From Butyrivibrio sp. X503 (GTDB lineage Bacteria > Bacillota > Clostridia > Lachnospirales > Lachnospiraceae), in contig NZ_RAIQ01000003.1 of NCBI RefSeq assembly GCF_003625475.1, positions 248,001 through 312,000 of the forward strand: a DNA stretch of 64,000 nucleotides, read 5' to 3'. Under the pieces are notes generated by a model, which saw only the letters and a program-made list of their open reading frames with translations, did no database searches and was not told the origin of the DNA. The position numbers were made by a program, and so were the translations under genes. Positions 26,444-33,466 of this stretch are shown here, piece after piece (the stretch's first letter is position 1; the number at the start of each line of letters is the position of its first letter).

Positions 26444-26685
26444 TACCAAATCTCTCTTCCTACCGGCTTGCCCCAGTCAAATTCACCATCAAGATTAAGC
26501 TTACCACCATATTCAGCAGCACGCTCTTCCAATGTCTTATGTCTAAAGGGTTTAACAAGCATTATCATGCCATTAGATACCTTTACATCGAGAATATCAT
26601 CTACTAAAAAACCTGCTTCCTGTAGCACTTCCTTGGGGATTCTGATTCCTTGACTGTTACCCCATGCTTTAACTTGAGCCTGCAT
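26443..26685 (-). CDS. mazE: MazE/AbrB-type antitoxin
   Basis: 80 residues from ATG at 26685, which has a perfect AAGGAGG 8 bases upstream; the GTG at 26694 lies inside that site. QVKAWGNSQGIRIPKEVLQEAG is the swapped-hairpin AbrB DNA-binding fold; the C-terminal EERAAEYGGKLNLDGEFDWGKP is the acidic toxin-binding tail. Confidence 0.9.
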   Translation of the reverse strand: MQAQVKAWGNSQGIRIPKEVLQEAGFLVDDILDVKVSNGMIMLVKPFRHKTLEERAAEYGGKLNLDGEFDWGKPVGREIW

Positions 26686-26705
26686 AGATAGCACCTCCTT
26701 TATGT

Positions 26706-26720
26706 ATATACATTGTATAT
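26706..26720. promoter_or_regulatory. Candidate MazE operator
   Basis: A 15-base palindrome, ATATACA-T-TGTATAT, about 20 bases upstream of the mazE start codon. It is AT-rich enough to overlap a -10 element, as expected for autorepression by an AbrB-fold antitoxin. Confidence 0.55.
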
Positions 26721-26757
26721 CCCTCGCGTGTGAAAATCAACTATTCAGATCAGTGCA

Positions 26758-26790
26758 AATCGCCCGAATCTGTTATCAGACCGGGCGATT
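26758..26790 (-). terminator. Stem-loop after unknown membrane protein gene
   Basis: AATCGCCCG pairs with CGGGCGATT; only a short T-rich tail on the minus strand. Probably a weak terminator between the 26806-27888 gene and mazEF. Confidence 0.5.
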
Positions 26791-26805
26791 ATTTCTCATA
26801 TAGCG

Positions 26806-27888
26806 TTAATCTTCATTTTTAAATCTATTATATTGTTCATCAAGGTATTTAAGCGAATCTGAAAGCTCATAGCCTCCGTTATAATAAGTCCTTTGACCCG
26901 AAACGCATTCACGGAACATATCTTCATCTGATAGATATCCAACCCGCATCATATATTCATCTCCAAGTATTATGTCATATTTATAATAAGCACTTTCACC
27001 ATTTTTAAGTTTCCATATAGCATGATAAGCAACCGGAAAATATACTTTCATGGGCTCCACAATATTCATCTTAGAGGATACTGTAGCAGAACACACAACA
27101 ATATAGTGGTTTATGCGGTCATAGTTCCCATCCTCTTTCTTTTCAAGTATTTCACCTTCAAATTTCACATCCGAAACAACACTATCCGAATCCGCATAGT
27201 CTCTGGGAAAATTTTCAACTCTGCTTTTGGCATCTTCAATTAATTTTTTTCTGCTTTCTTCATCTATTTCTGATAAACTTCCAACTTCCTCCGGATCAAT
27301 ATATTTCTTGAAATGATCATCACCTTCACATATAAATTCTTCTAGATTTGGTACTCCAGCAAAATAACATTCAAGCTCAGTAGAACAATCAATTGTGCCT
27401 TCTTTAAGGTACTCTAACTCTCCATCTTCTTTTTTTACATTATGAAAAGTAATTACTCTATAATGATCTACTTCGGAAATATCATATTCATCAAGAGTTT
27501 CCTTATATATAAAACCTAATATATTTTGATATCCTTTTTTGTGATATCTAAAAAAATAACCTACGTACTCCGGATCAGAAATGATTTTTGTATCAACAGA
27601 TTCTTCATCCGCAATATGAGTAGCGTTTTCATCATTACAAACATTATAGAGTTCTTTAAGATCTTCTTCTGTAAGATCCTTATAATGTTTTATAAGACTT
27701 TTATTCTCATCGGCAATATCAGGCACATCATCGGATTTATTTTCTGACTCGGTTACATTTTTACTGTAATCATCTGACGAATCTTTAGCGGGTTTCTTCT
27801 TTAAAGAAGCACCTATTATTAACGCCAAGATAACAAGAACCGCTATTCCTATATATTTTAGCGGCACACCCTTAAAACTTTTATTCAT
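26806..27888 (-). CDS. Membrane-anchored protein of unknown function
   Basis: 360 residues. One N-terminal helix (about 11-30, IGIAVLVILALIIGASL) with flanking lysines, an acidic Ser/Asp linker, then a mainly soluble domain of about 300 residues rich in Tyr, Glu and Asp, with repeated YFF/YYxY stretches. No Cys at a lipobox and no catalytic motif is recognised. AGGGAGG lies upstream of the ATG. It sits in accessory block A between mazEF and padR with no evident functional link. Confidence 0.7.
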   Translation of the reverse strand: MNKSFKGVPLKYIGIAVLVILALIIGASLKKKPAKDSSDDYSKNVTESENKSDDVPDIADENKSLIKHYKDLTEEDLKELYNVCNDENATHIADEESVDTKIISDPEYVGYFFRYHKKGYQNILGFIYKETLDEYDISEVDHYRVITFHNVKKEDGELEYLKEGTIDCSTELECYFAGVPNLEEFICEGDDHFKKYIDPEEVGSLSEIDEESRKKLIEDAKSRVENFPRDYADSDSVVSDVKFEGEILEKKEDGNYDRINHYIVVCSATVSSKMNIVEPMKVYFPVAYHAIWKLKNGESAYYKYDIILGDEYMMRVGYLSDEDMFRECVSGQRTYYNGGYELSDSLKYLDEQYNRFKNED

Positions 27889-28068
27889 GACAATCCTCCC
27901 TACTTTTCAAGCATCAATTAGTAACAATTTTATAACAATATTTTTTGAAAAGCAAGGAGAAAACTGCTTTTTTTCTGTAAAATTTTGTAAATTATCGTAT
28001 TTAAATTCAGCGTCGTCAAATCAACGATTCATTCTTTCTTTTCTTAAATACTCCTACCGTCGCCAAAA

Positions 28069-28614
28069 TCATCTGCGTCCCTTCAATAGTTTCTTAGCCT
28101 TCGTGCACCATTTAAGGTACGCTTCATATGTATCAATACCAAAAGTTACGGTAAGATAGTAGTTTATATGCCCCTCTTCATCCAGTACGCTCTCAAGGTT
28201 CTCCTTATACAGCTTAAGGAGCTCCAGGTTCTCTTTTATCTGCTTCTCAAAGGCTTCAATATTGCATATGGTAACGGCCTTATCTTCAGAGCCTCCAAAG
28301 TAAATCTTAAGAAGGGTCTCATACTTAAGGTCATTGCTTGCCTGCTCGTCCTTGAGCCAATCAGCAAGTACCTTCCTGCCGGCAGCAGTGATGTGATACA
28401 TGATCTTCTCTCTGCCGCTGCTTTTTTTGGCTTCCTTCTTTTTGACAAGACCGCTCTTTTCCATCTCATTAAGAGCGGGATATATGCTGCCAAAACTGCC
28501 TTTCCAAAAGAAGCTGATGCTACCGTCTATACGTTTTTTTATATCATATCCTGTGAGATCTTCGTGGGAAAGGAGCCCCAGGATCACCAGGTCTATCTTT
28601 CTGTCTTTGGCCAT
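28069..28614 (-). CDS. PadR-family transcriptional regulator
   Basis: 181 residues from ATG at 28614; the GGAGG site lies within the last codons of the preceding iron-sulfur protein gene, so the longer open frame is not used. N-terminal winged helix: DLVILGLLSHEDLTGYDIKKRI, SFGSIYPALNEMEKSGLV, then the wing GREKIMYHITAAGRKVL. The C-terminal half is the helical dimerisation domain of the PadR-s2/Vir type. Probably represses its own operon through the palindrome at 29361-29381. Confidence 0.92.
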   Translation of the reverse strand: MAKDRKIDLVILGLLSHEDLTGYDIKKRIDGSISFFWKGSFGSIYPALNEMEKSGLVKKKEAKKSSGREKIMYHITAAGRKVLADWLKDEQASNDLKYETLLKIYFGGSEDKAVTICNIEAFEKQIKENLELLKLYKENLESVLDEEGHINYYLTVTFGIDTYEAYLKWCTKAKKLLKGRR

Positions 28615-28615
28615 T

Positions 28616-29347
28616 TTATCGCCTCCAAACAAGCTTGTAATTAAGCACTTTCTTGGGACATTCATCAACACAGGCTCCGCACTGTATGCACTCGGTGCAT
28701 CTGCTGTTGCTGCCCTCAGAGACCATCTTTTTAACATCAAGTCCCATAGGGCACGCCTTGTTGCATCTTCCGCAGGAAATGCAGTGCTCAGCATTAGCTT
28801 CTATATGAAGCTGCGGCAAGTGAAGCCACCTTCCAAGCGTACTTCCAATTGCCATAAAGGGCGCCATCCAGCAAATGTAATGGCATGCTGCCCGGCGACC
28901 GTGAATAAGTGCCGGCGCCACAAGAATCAGTATCACTCCATAGTATACCACGTAATTATTTATACCCGATAGAGATATACCGTGATCGGTCTGGTAAAAG
29001 AAATTGATGGTCACATCGTTTCTACCGAGGATGAAGGTCACGACGATCGCGATCATCCAGACGATCCAGATAGCATACTTTATCTTATCGCGCCATCCCT
29101 GCTTAGCCGGAGTATCTTTTATCCTGAAGATGCATTCCTGAAGTCCGCCTGCCGGGCATAAATAGCCGCACCACGCCCGTCCGAAGAACATAGATAATAC
29201 GAACATCAAAGCAAATACCACAAAACTTCCGTTCATGATATGTTCAGACGCTGCCTCAATTATAAGGTAGGGCGAAAAATAAAATATGGTTACCGGGAAA
29301 AGCAAAAAGGAAATAAGTAGTAGTGTCTTTCTGATCTTTTGTCTCAT
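28616..29347 (-). CDS. Membrane-bound 4Fe-4S electron-transfer protein (NapH/MauN-like)
   Basis: 243 residues with about five membrane helices. GRAWCGYLCPAG after helix 2 and the later ACHYICWMAP are the paired CxxxC elements of the NapH/NosR/MauN family. The C-terminal soluble part has two ferredoxin clusters: CISCGRCNKACPMGLD and CTECIQCGACVDECP. Likely passes electrons across or along the membrane to an unidentified partner. Co-transcribed with padR (stop and start are 2 bases apart). Confidence 0.88.
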   Translation of the reverse strand: MRQKIRKTLLLISFLLFPVTIFYFSPYLIIEAASEHIMNGSFVVFALMFVLSMFFGRAWCGYLCPAGGLQECIFRIKDTPAKQGWRDKIKYAIWIVWMIAIVVTFILGRNDVTINFFYQTDHGISLSGINNYVVYYGVILILVAPALIHGRRAACHYICWMAPFMAIGSTLGRWLHLPQLHIEANAEHCISCGRCNKACPMGLDVKKMVSEGSNSRCTECIQCGACVDECPKKVLNYKLVWRR

Positions 29348-29360
29348 AACGTCACCTCAC

Positions 29361-29381
29361 AATATATCAATTTGATATATT
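29361..29381. promoter_or_regulatory. Perfect 21-bp palindrome, candidate PadR operator
   Basis: AATATATCAA-T-TTGATATATT, centred 24 bases upstream of the iron-sulfur gene start and just before its GAGGTGA ribosome site. Its position and perfect dyad symmetry suit an autoregulatory PadR site. Confidence 0.65.
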
Positions 29382-29423
29382 ATGGAATAAAAGATAGTTA
29401 CTTGTCAACTCCCCTCGAAGGCA

Positions 29424-29461
29424 TAAAAAAACAGGCTAGACCTATGAAGGTCTAACCTGTT
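29424..29461 (-). terminator. Minus-strand intrinsic terminator downstream of the rsmB side
   Basis: 14-base arms around the loop ATGA (AACAGG and TAGACCT parts pair), followed by seven T on the minus strand. It could end transcripts coming from rsmB that cross the toxin unit. Confidence 0.75.
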
Positions 29462-29480
29462 GATAGAATCAATTTCTTTA

Positions 29481-29509
29481 TTGACTGTCGAACATCTGTT
29501 CTGTATAAT
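29481..29509 (+). promoter_or_regulatory. Strong promoter of the small toxin mRNA
   Basis: TTGACT, 17-base spacer, TATAAT. The predicted start at about 29516 coincides with the 5' segment that is complementary to the mRNA 3' end. Confidence 0.85.
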
Positions 29510-29516
29510 ATGATTT

Positions 29517-29550
29517 GGCACTACCAGTAATTCGGTAGGCGGTTAGTCCT
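29517..29550 (+). promoter_or_regulatory. 5' leader segment complementary to the toxin mRNA 3' end
   Basis: Three blocks at 29517-29525, 29534-29538 and 29540-29550 can pair with 29793-29801, 29788-29792 and 29776-29786, 25 base pairs in all. Such 5'-3' closure keeps type I toxin mRNAs untranslated until processed (established for several families). Confidence 0.75.
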
Positions 29551-29622
29551 TCAATCGGAGGACTGTGACCTCCGTTCAAATAAAAATCTCATCTGAGAAA
29601 TCTTTGTTGGAGGGACTTGATT

Positions 29623-29724
29623 ATGCTTTCAATCAATGACTTAATCGCAGTAATAGCACTGTGCTCGACTTTTTTTAGTCTTGGTTATCTGTTTGGTAAG
29701 CATGATTCCAAGACACAAAAATAA
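29623..29724 (+). CDS. 33-residue hydrophobic toxin-like peptide (type I system)
   Basis: ATG at 29623 has GGAGGG 8 bases upstream. The peptide begins MLSINDLIAVIALCSTFF, contains one membrane helix and ends with a polar, Lys-containing tail (GKHDSKTQK). This is the build of small holin-like type I toxins of Firmicutes. Around it are a strong promoter, a leader and trailer able to pair, and an antisense promoter just downstream. The stop codon lies inside the antisense terminator stem, as in txpA/ratA-type loci. Too short for routine gene calling. The toxic function is inferred. Confidence 0.75.
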   Translation: MLSINDLIAVIALCSTFFSLGYLFGKHDSKTQK

Positions 29725-29810
29725 CCGCCCCGTCCTGCCAGATTGAGCGGTTATAATCATAAACCAAATTGAAACAGGACTAACCGTCTACCGGTAGTGC
29801 CTTTTTTCAT
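29715..29810 (-). ncRNA. Candidate antisense RNA (RatA-like antitoxin)
   Basis: Predicted transcript of about 95 bases from the minus-strand promoter at 29845-29817, ending at the stem ATAACCGC ... GCGGTTAT (29721-29754) plus its ATTTTTG tail. It would be complementary to the last part of the toxin mRNA, including the 3' segment that closes onto the leader. Confidence 0.65.
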
Positions 29811-29816
29811 ACTCCT

Positions 29817-29845
29817 ATATTACCATTACCGTTTAATATCGTCAA
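29817..29845 (-). promoter_or_regulatory. Antisense RNA promoter
   Basis: On the minus strand TTGACG (29845-29840), 17-base spacer, TAATAT (29822-29817). It faces the toxin gene. Confidence 0.7.
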
Positions 29846-29881
29846 ACAGATAAACCAAAATATACATGCCTGACGAGCACA

Positions 29882-31279
29882 TCATCTATCAACTCTTTTT
29901 AGCTTTGCAATAAAGAATCCGTCTGTTCCAAACTCCCCGGGAAGCAGCTGGATGTAACCTTTTTTCGCAGTATCTTTAATATTGTACTTATCATTATCAA
30001 GAATAAATTTCGGAATACGATCCGTTATATCTACAGGTTCAAACGGAAACTCTTCGCAGATTCTCTTGACCATGTTCTCGTTCTCGTCCTTGTTGACGGT
30101 GCAGGTTGAGTACATCAGCGTTCCGCCGACCTTAACGTAGTCCCAGCAAGACTTTACGATATCCCACTGAAGCTTGGTAAGATCGCTGAGCTTCTCTTTC
30201 CTGATGTTCTGCTTTATATCATTCTTTCTTCCGATAATGCCAAGTCCCGAGCAGGGAACGTCGAGATAGAGAATATCGCCGTTCTCTTTCATGTTCTCAT
30301 CATGGATCTTGGCATCTATTATCTCGATTGCGATGTTATTAAGCCCAAGTCTGTCTGCGTTTTCGGCAATAAGCTCTTTCTTTGCGGCAGAGACGTCACG
30401 TGAAAAGACCTTTCCTTCCTCTCCCACAGCCTGCGCAGCGTGCATGCTCTTTCCGCCGGGTGCGGCGCAAACATCGATAACGGTCTGGCCTTTTAAAGGA
30501 TTAGCGATCTCTGTAACAAGCATTGAGCTTACATCCTGAACCGCGAATTTTCCTTCGGAAAATCCCGGAAGATATTTGATATTATCTGTTTTTTCAAGTT
30601 CGAGCGCATAGGGAAGGATCGGATTTTCCTTTACAACAACTCCCGCATCCTCGAGCTCTTTTTTAAGCTCCGAAACAAATTTGGGACCATTAACACTGTC
30701 TCCTATATCTGTTCCGGCACAACGAATTACCGTGGGTCTGGGCTCCAAGAAGAATTTCAATATATTCTCCGTGCGCTCAAAGCCATAGTCGTTGAGCCAC
30801 ATCTTACAAAGCCACTTTGGTACGGAATAAAGGACCGAAAGATAATTAGCTCCGCCATCCTCGGTTCTATCGGGATATTCTATATTATCTTTATTTCTTG
30901 AAACGTTTCGAAGCACCCCGTTTACAAAGCCCTTAAGTCCCGTGAACTTGTGCTTCTGTGCAAGCTTAACGGCCTCGTTGCAGGCAGCACTGTCGGGAAC
31001 CGAGTCCATGAACATGATCTGATAAACGCCCATTCTCATGAGGCTTCTGATAAAGGGTTGCATCTTTTTTACTTCGACTTTGGAAAAAGAATCGAGCACA
31101 TAATCAATCTGTATGTTTCTCTCTATGCAGCCTTCGGCGACTCTCTTTATAAATGCCTTGTCCCTGGTTTCAAGATAGTCGTATTTTTCGAGCACGTCCT
31201 TAATAAGACCTGCTTTTTTACTGCCTTCCTTGTCGTATTCGATCAATATATTTAAAACGATCTCTCTGATATTTGCCAT
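29882..31279 (-). CDS. rsmB: 16S rRNA cytosine-967 C5 methyltransferase RsmB
   Basis: 465 residues. N-terminal NusB-like RNA-binding domain (about 1-140), then a Rossmann methyltransferase with SAM loop VCAAPGGKSMHA (about 261-272). The two cysteines are in DVPCSGLGIIGRKNDIK and MYSTCTVNKDENE, the second being the usual nucleophile in the TC motif. Methylates C967 of 16S rRNA (E. coli numbering). In related genomes it adjoins rlmN; here block A separates them. Confidence 0.95.
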   Translation of the reverse strand: MANIREIVLNILIEYDKEGSKKAGLIKDVLEKYDYLETRDKAFIKRVAEGCIERNIQIDYVLDSFSKVEVKKMQPFIRSLMRMGVYQIMFMDSVPDSAACNEAVKLAQKHKFTGLKGFVNGVLRNVSRNKDNIEYPDRTEDGGANYLSVLYSVPKWLCKMWLNDYGFERTENILKFFLEPRPTVIRCAGTDIGDSVNGPKFVSELKKELEDAGVVVKENPILPYALELEKTDNIKYLPGFSEGKFAVQDVSSMLVTEIANPLKGQTVIDVCAAPGGKSMHAAQAVGEEGKVFSRDVSAAKKELIAENADRLGLNNIAIEIIDAKIHDENMKENGDILYLDVPCSGLGIIGRKNDIKQNIRKEKLSDLTKLQWDIVKSCWDYVKVGGTLMYSTCTVNKDENENMVKRICEEFPFEPVDITDRIPKFILDNDKYNIKDTAKKGYIQLLPGEFGTDGFFIAKLKRVDR

Positions 31280-31287
31280 TATAATTA

Positions 31288-32070
31288 TTAGTGCCTTTCA
31301 TCTTCATTCTCGAATACTTCACAGAATCTGGCTGAAAACGAAGGCTTCTCCCCTATTAGATTTAGGTGTGAGATATCTCCCACCCTGCTTGTTCGGAATG
31401 TTGCGATTCCTTTTTCTCTTTCCTCGGTAACGACTACGGTAACCGCGCTCGGTGCTATGCACAAGAACTGAAGCGGAACCATCGGTGATATATGCCACAG
31501 ATATGACAGCATAACGCTCGTGATACCGTAGTGGCAAAAGAAAGCTATAGTCTTGTCATTTCCCTCTTTTACCTTATAAGCACAGCCGTCTCTGACATAG
31601 CCGTATGACTCAAGGAGCTTAGAAAACTCCGAAGTAACCCGGTCATAGACCTCGACGGCATTGCTGTATTTCATCAGTTCTGCGTCTCTCCAACCGTTGT
31701 AGTCAAAGAGCTCGGGATGGCTTCCATAGTAGGATGGAAGGATGTCCCAAACAACGCGCTTTTCATATTTTCCTGTTTCCGGATTTATCTTTCGATCCTT
31801 AGAATAAGCTCTGCGGACTTCTTCCGAGAGATTTGGATCTATAAGAGCAGGGAATTCACGAAGCCACTCGCAGGTTGTCACCTTCTTTCCAAGTACCTTC
31901 AGCGAATATTCCGCTGTTTCAACCGCTCTTCCAAGCGGAGACTGATACACATCATCAATATTGTAGCGCTCTATCATATCGGCCAGCGCCTTGGCCTCAA
32001 CCTTTCCCTTTTCGGTTAGTCCGTCTCTGGCATAGTCAGGGTCACCATGCCTGATAAAAATCAGTTTCAT
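31288..32070 (-). CDS. Histidine phosphatase family protein
   Basis: 260 residues. FIRHGDPDY (residues 5-13) has the catalytic RHG; the second His is in AFFCHYGITSVML (about 178). TEKGKVEAKAL and SPLGRAVETAEYS are the other conserved blocks. Longer than the 20658-21233 paralog by an insertion (about 95-165). Substrate unknown. Ends 8 bases before rsmB starts, so probably co-transcribed with it. Confidence 0.85.
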   Translation of the reverse strand: MKLIFIRHGDPDYARDGLTEKGKVEAKALADMIERYNIDDVYQSPLGRAVETAEYSLKVLGKKVTTCEWLREFPALIDPNLSEEVRRAYSKDRKINPETGKYEKRVVWDILPSYYGSHPELFDYNGWRDAELMKYSNAVEVYDRVTSEFSKLLESYGYVRDGCAYKVKEGNDKTIAFFCHYGITSVMLSYLWHISPMVPLQFLCIAPSAVTVVVTEEREKGIATFRTSRVGDISHLNLIGEKPSFSARFCEVFENEDERH

Positions 32071-32087
32071 ATAATCAACTCTCTTTT

Positions 32088-32807
32088 TTAATGATATGCA
32101 TCTATTATAGCACTATATCCGAGCTGACTGAAATTCTCGGGAAAAGAGTCATCTTTCGAACACGCGCAAAGGCTGTAATTCTCTGCGATATCGTATTTTT
32201 TAAAAAAATAATCATCTGACATTACGCCGTCTTCAAAAAGCTTGTACAAGCCGTCTTCCGATACTATACCAAACTCATTCAAAGGCTTGGAAAGTCCTAT
32301 CCCGATACACTTGATATAAGCTTCCTTAAGACTCCACATATCATAGAAAAGCTTTTTTCTTTTCTTTAGAATCTCTTCTTCCGTCTCCGCGCCTTTATTT
32401 CCGACAGTAGCAAGCGCTTCTTTTTCTTCCTTGGAAAAAAATCTGTCGGCAATGTTTAAGTCCGCGTTCTTATGCTCCTGAACATCAATGCCCACAGGGC
32501 TACTGCCGATCGCACACACAACGTAATTACCCGAATGTGAGATATTATAATAAATATCATCACGGTCTTTTACAAAAGGTTTTCCGTACTTATTCTTGTC
32601 AAACGTTATGTCTTTTGGAGCAAGTCCAAATTCCTTAAATATCGCATAATAAGACAAAAGAAGTCCCGCAAGAGACCTCTTTTTATCCGCATCAAAATGA
32701 AAACGCAGAATCTTATCTCTCTGCGCCTCATCTACATATTTCAAAGCTTCTTCGAATCTTTTATCGCTAAATTCTTTTAATGCATCTAATACATAAACCT
32801 GCATCAT
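32088..32807 (-). CDS. Sfp-type 4'-phosphopantetheinyl transferase
   Basis: 239 residues. Motifs of the Sfp branch: NKYGKPFV, YYNISHSGNYVVCA, VGIDVQEHK (Asp and Gln/Glu for magnesium), FFSKEEKEAL, and MWSLKEAYIKCIGIGLSKPL (Glu and Lys of the WxxKEAxxK signature). Transfers phosphopantetheine from coenzyme A to a carrier protein. No polyketide, NRPS or carrier-protein gene is in the window, so its client lies elsewhere. Confidence 0.92.
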   Translation of the reverse strand: MMQVYVLDALKEFSDKRFEEALKYVDEAQRDKILRFHFDADKKRSLAGLLLSYYAIFKEFGLAPKDITFDKNKYGKPFVKDRDDIYYNISHSGNYVVCAIGSSPVGIDVQEHKNADLNIADRFFSKEEKEALATVGNKGAETEEEILKKRKKLFYDMWSLKEAYIKCIGIGLSKPLNEFGIVSEDGLYKLFEDGVMSDDYFFKKYDIAENYSLCACSKDDSFPENFSQLGYSAIIDAYH

Positions 32808-32813
32808 ATATGT

Positions 32814-33035
32814 TCAATCAACCCTCTCAATAGTAAAACGAACTGTCTCTCCGCAGTCTGTACATTGATAGACCTCCTCGCCAAAGTTCAGATTAAGCAA
32901 TTTGACAGTACAGAAAATTGCCATGCAAATTATACCACATATCAGATATATCCGAGAAATTTGCAGGTACTTTACCGAAAGTCCGAAATTTGGGCACAAA
33001 AAAATGAGAGCTCCAAGCAATGACTTAACCCCCAT
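32814..33035 (-). CDS. Small membrane protein with CxxC zinc-ribbon-like tail
   Basis: About 73 residues from the ATG at 33035 (MGVKSLLG); a GTG at 33044 is also possible. Two hydrophobic helices (about 3-20 and 26-48) are followed by YQCTDCGETVRF, a single CxxCG knuckle. Ends 6 bases before the transferase gene and is likely co-transcribed with it. Function unknown. Confidence 0.6.
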   Translation of the reverse strand: MGVKSLLGALIFLCPNFGLSVKYLQISRIYLICGIICMAIFCTVKLLNLNFGEEVYQCTDCGETVRFTIERVD

Positions 33036-33105
33036 TATAATCACCGCTTGGTTTACCTCTCACCCATCTTTATAAAAAAGACATTACCACTATATTCCAT
33101 ATACT

Positions 33106-33151
33106 AAAAGGGCGTATTTCGTACAAATTTTATTGCACGATACGCCCTTTT
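33106..33151. repeat. 12-bp inverted repeat in the spacer between divergent genes
   Basis: AAAAGGGCGTAT (33106-33117) and ATACGCCCTTTT (33140-33151). It has the look of a bidirectional terminator but lies upstream of both flanking genes, so it may instead be an operator or the end of an unseen small transcript. Confidence 0.7.
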
Positions 33152-33211
33152 GATATGAATTATCATGAATATAATTATACTTAATCAGTAATCACTGAAA
33201 GGAGAAAAGAT

Positions 33212-33352
33212 ATGAAAAAGATGTTAGTTTCAGCAGCTTTACTTGCAACACTTGTACTTGGACTCGTAGCAAAAATCAAAGAGCCCGATGCAGGAATCTA
33301 TCCTCCTCCGATAAAATATGAGTTAGCTTGTATTCTTATCGCTCATCGTTGA
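33212..33352 (+). CDS. 46-residue secreted peptide, candidate signalling pheromone precursor
   Basis: ATG at 33212 follows a good AAAGGAG site. The peptide has a KK-led hydrophobic N-terminus (residues 1-20, MKKMLVSAALLATLVLGLVA) like a signal sequence, then 26 residues with DAGIYPPPIKYELACI and one Cys (Cys40), ending in HR. Not covered by long-ORF calling. It is tail to tail with two HTH-TPR regulators. This is the layout of peptide-pheromone and RRNPP-receptor cassettes; the pheromone role is inferred. TATAAT at 33170-33175 is a likely -10. Confidence 0.65.
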   Translation: MKKMLVSAALLATLVLGLVAKIKEPDAGIYPPPIKYELACILIAHR

Positions 33353-33403
33353 GCTATTTGAATAAATGTTTTTTCATAGAATAATTGGGGGAGAAAAAAC
33401 ATC

Positions 33404-33447
33404 AAAAAACGCACCACACATTCTTAGCAATGTACGGTGCGTTTTTT
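33404..33447. terminator. Bidirectional terminator between peptide gene and regulators
   Basis: AAAAAACGCACC and GGTGCGTTTTTT form a perfect stem with A and T runs on both sides, between convergent genes. Confidence 0.92.
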
Positions 33448-33466
33448 ATATTGTAATATAAAGAAC

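Noticed and set aside
29424-29461. Terminator of the antitoxin RNA
   Set aside because: A nearer terminator-like stem at 29721-29754 gives a 95-base antisense RNA; the distal one would require a full-length antisense of about 380 bases, possible but less like known systems.
29400-29880. Riboswitch or T-box leader for the iron-sulfur operon
   Set aside because: The structured elements are explained by the toxin mRNA and antisense RNA on opposite strands, and the iron-sulfur gene has its own palindrome-proximal promoter region.
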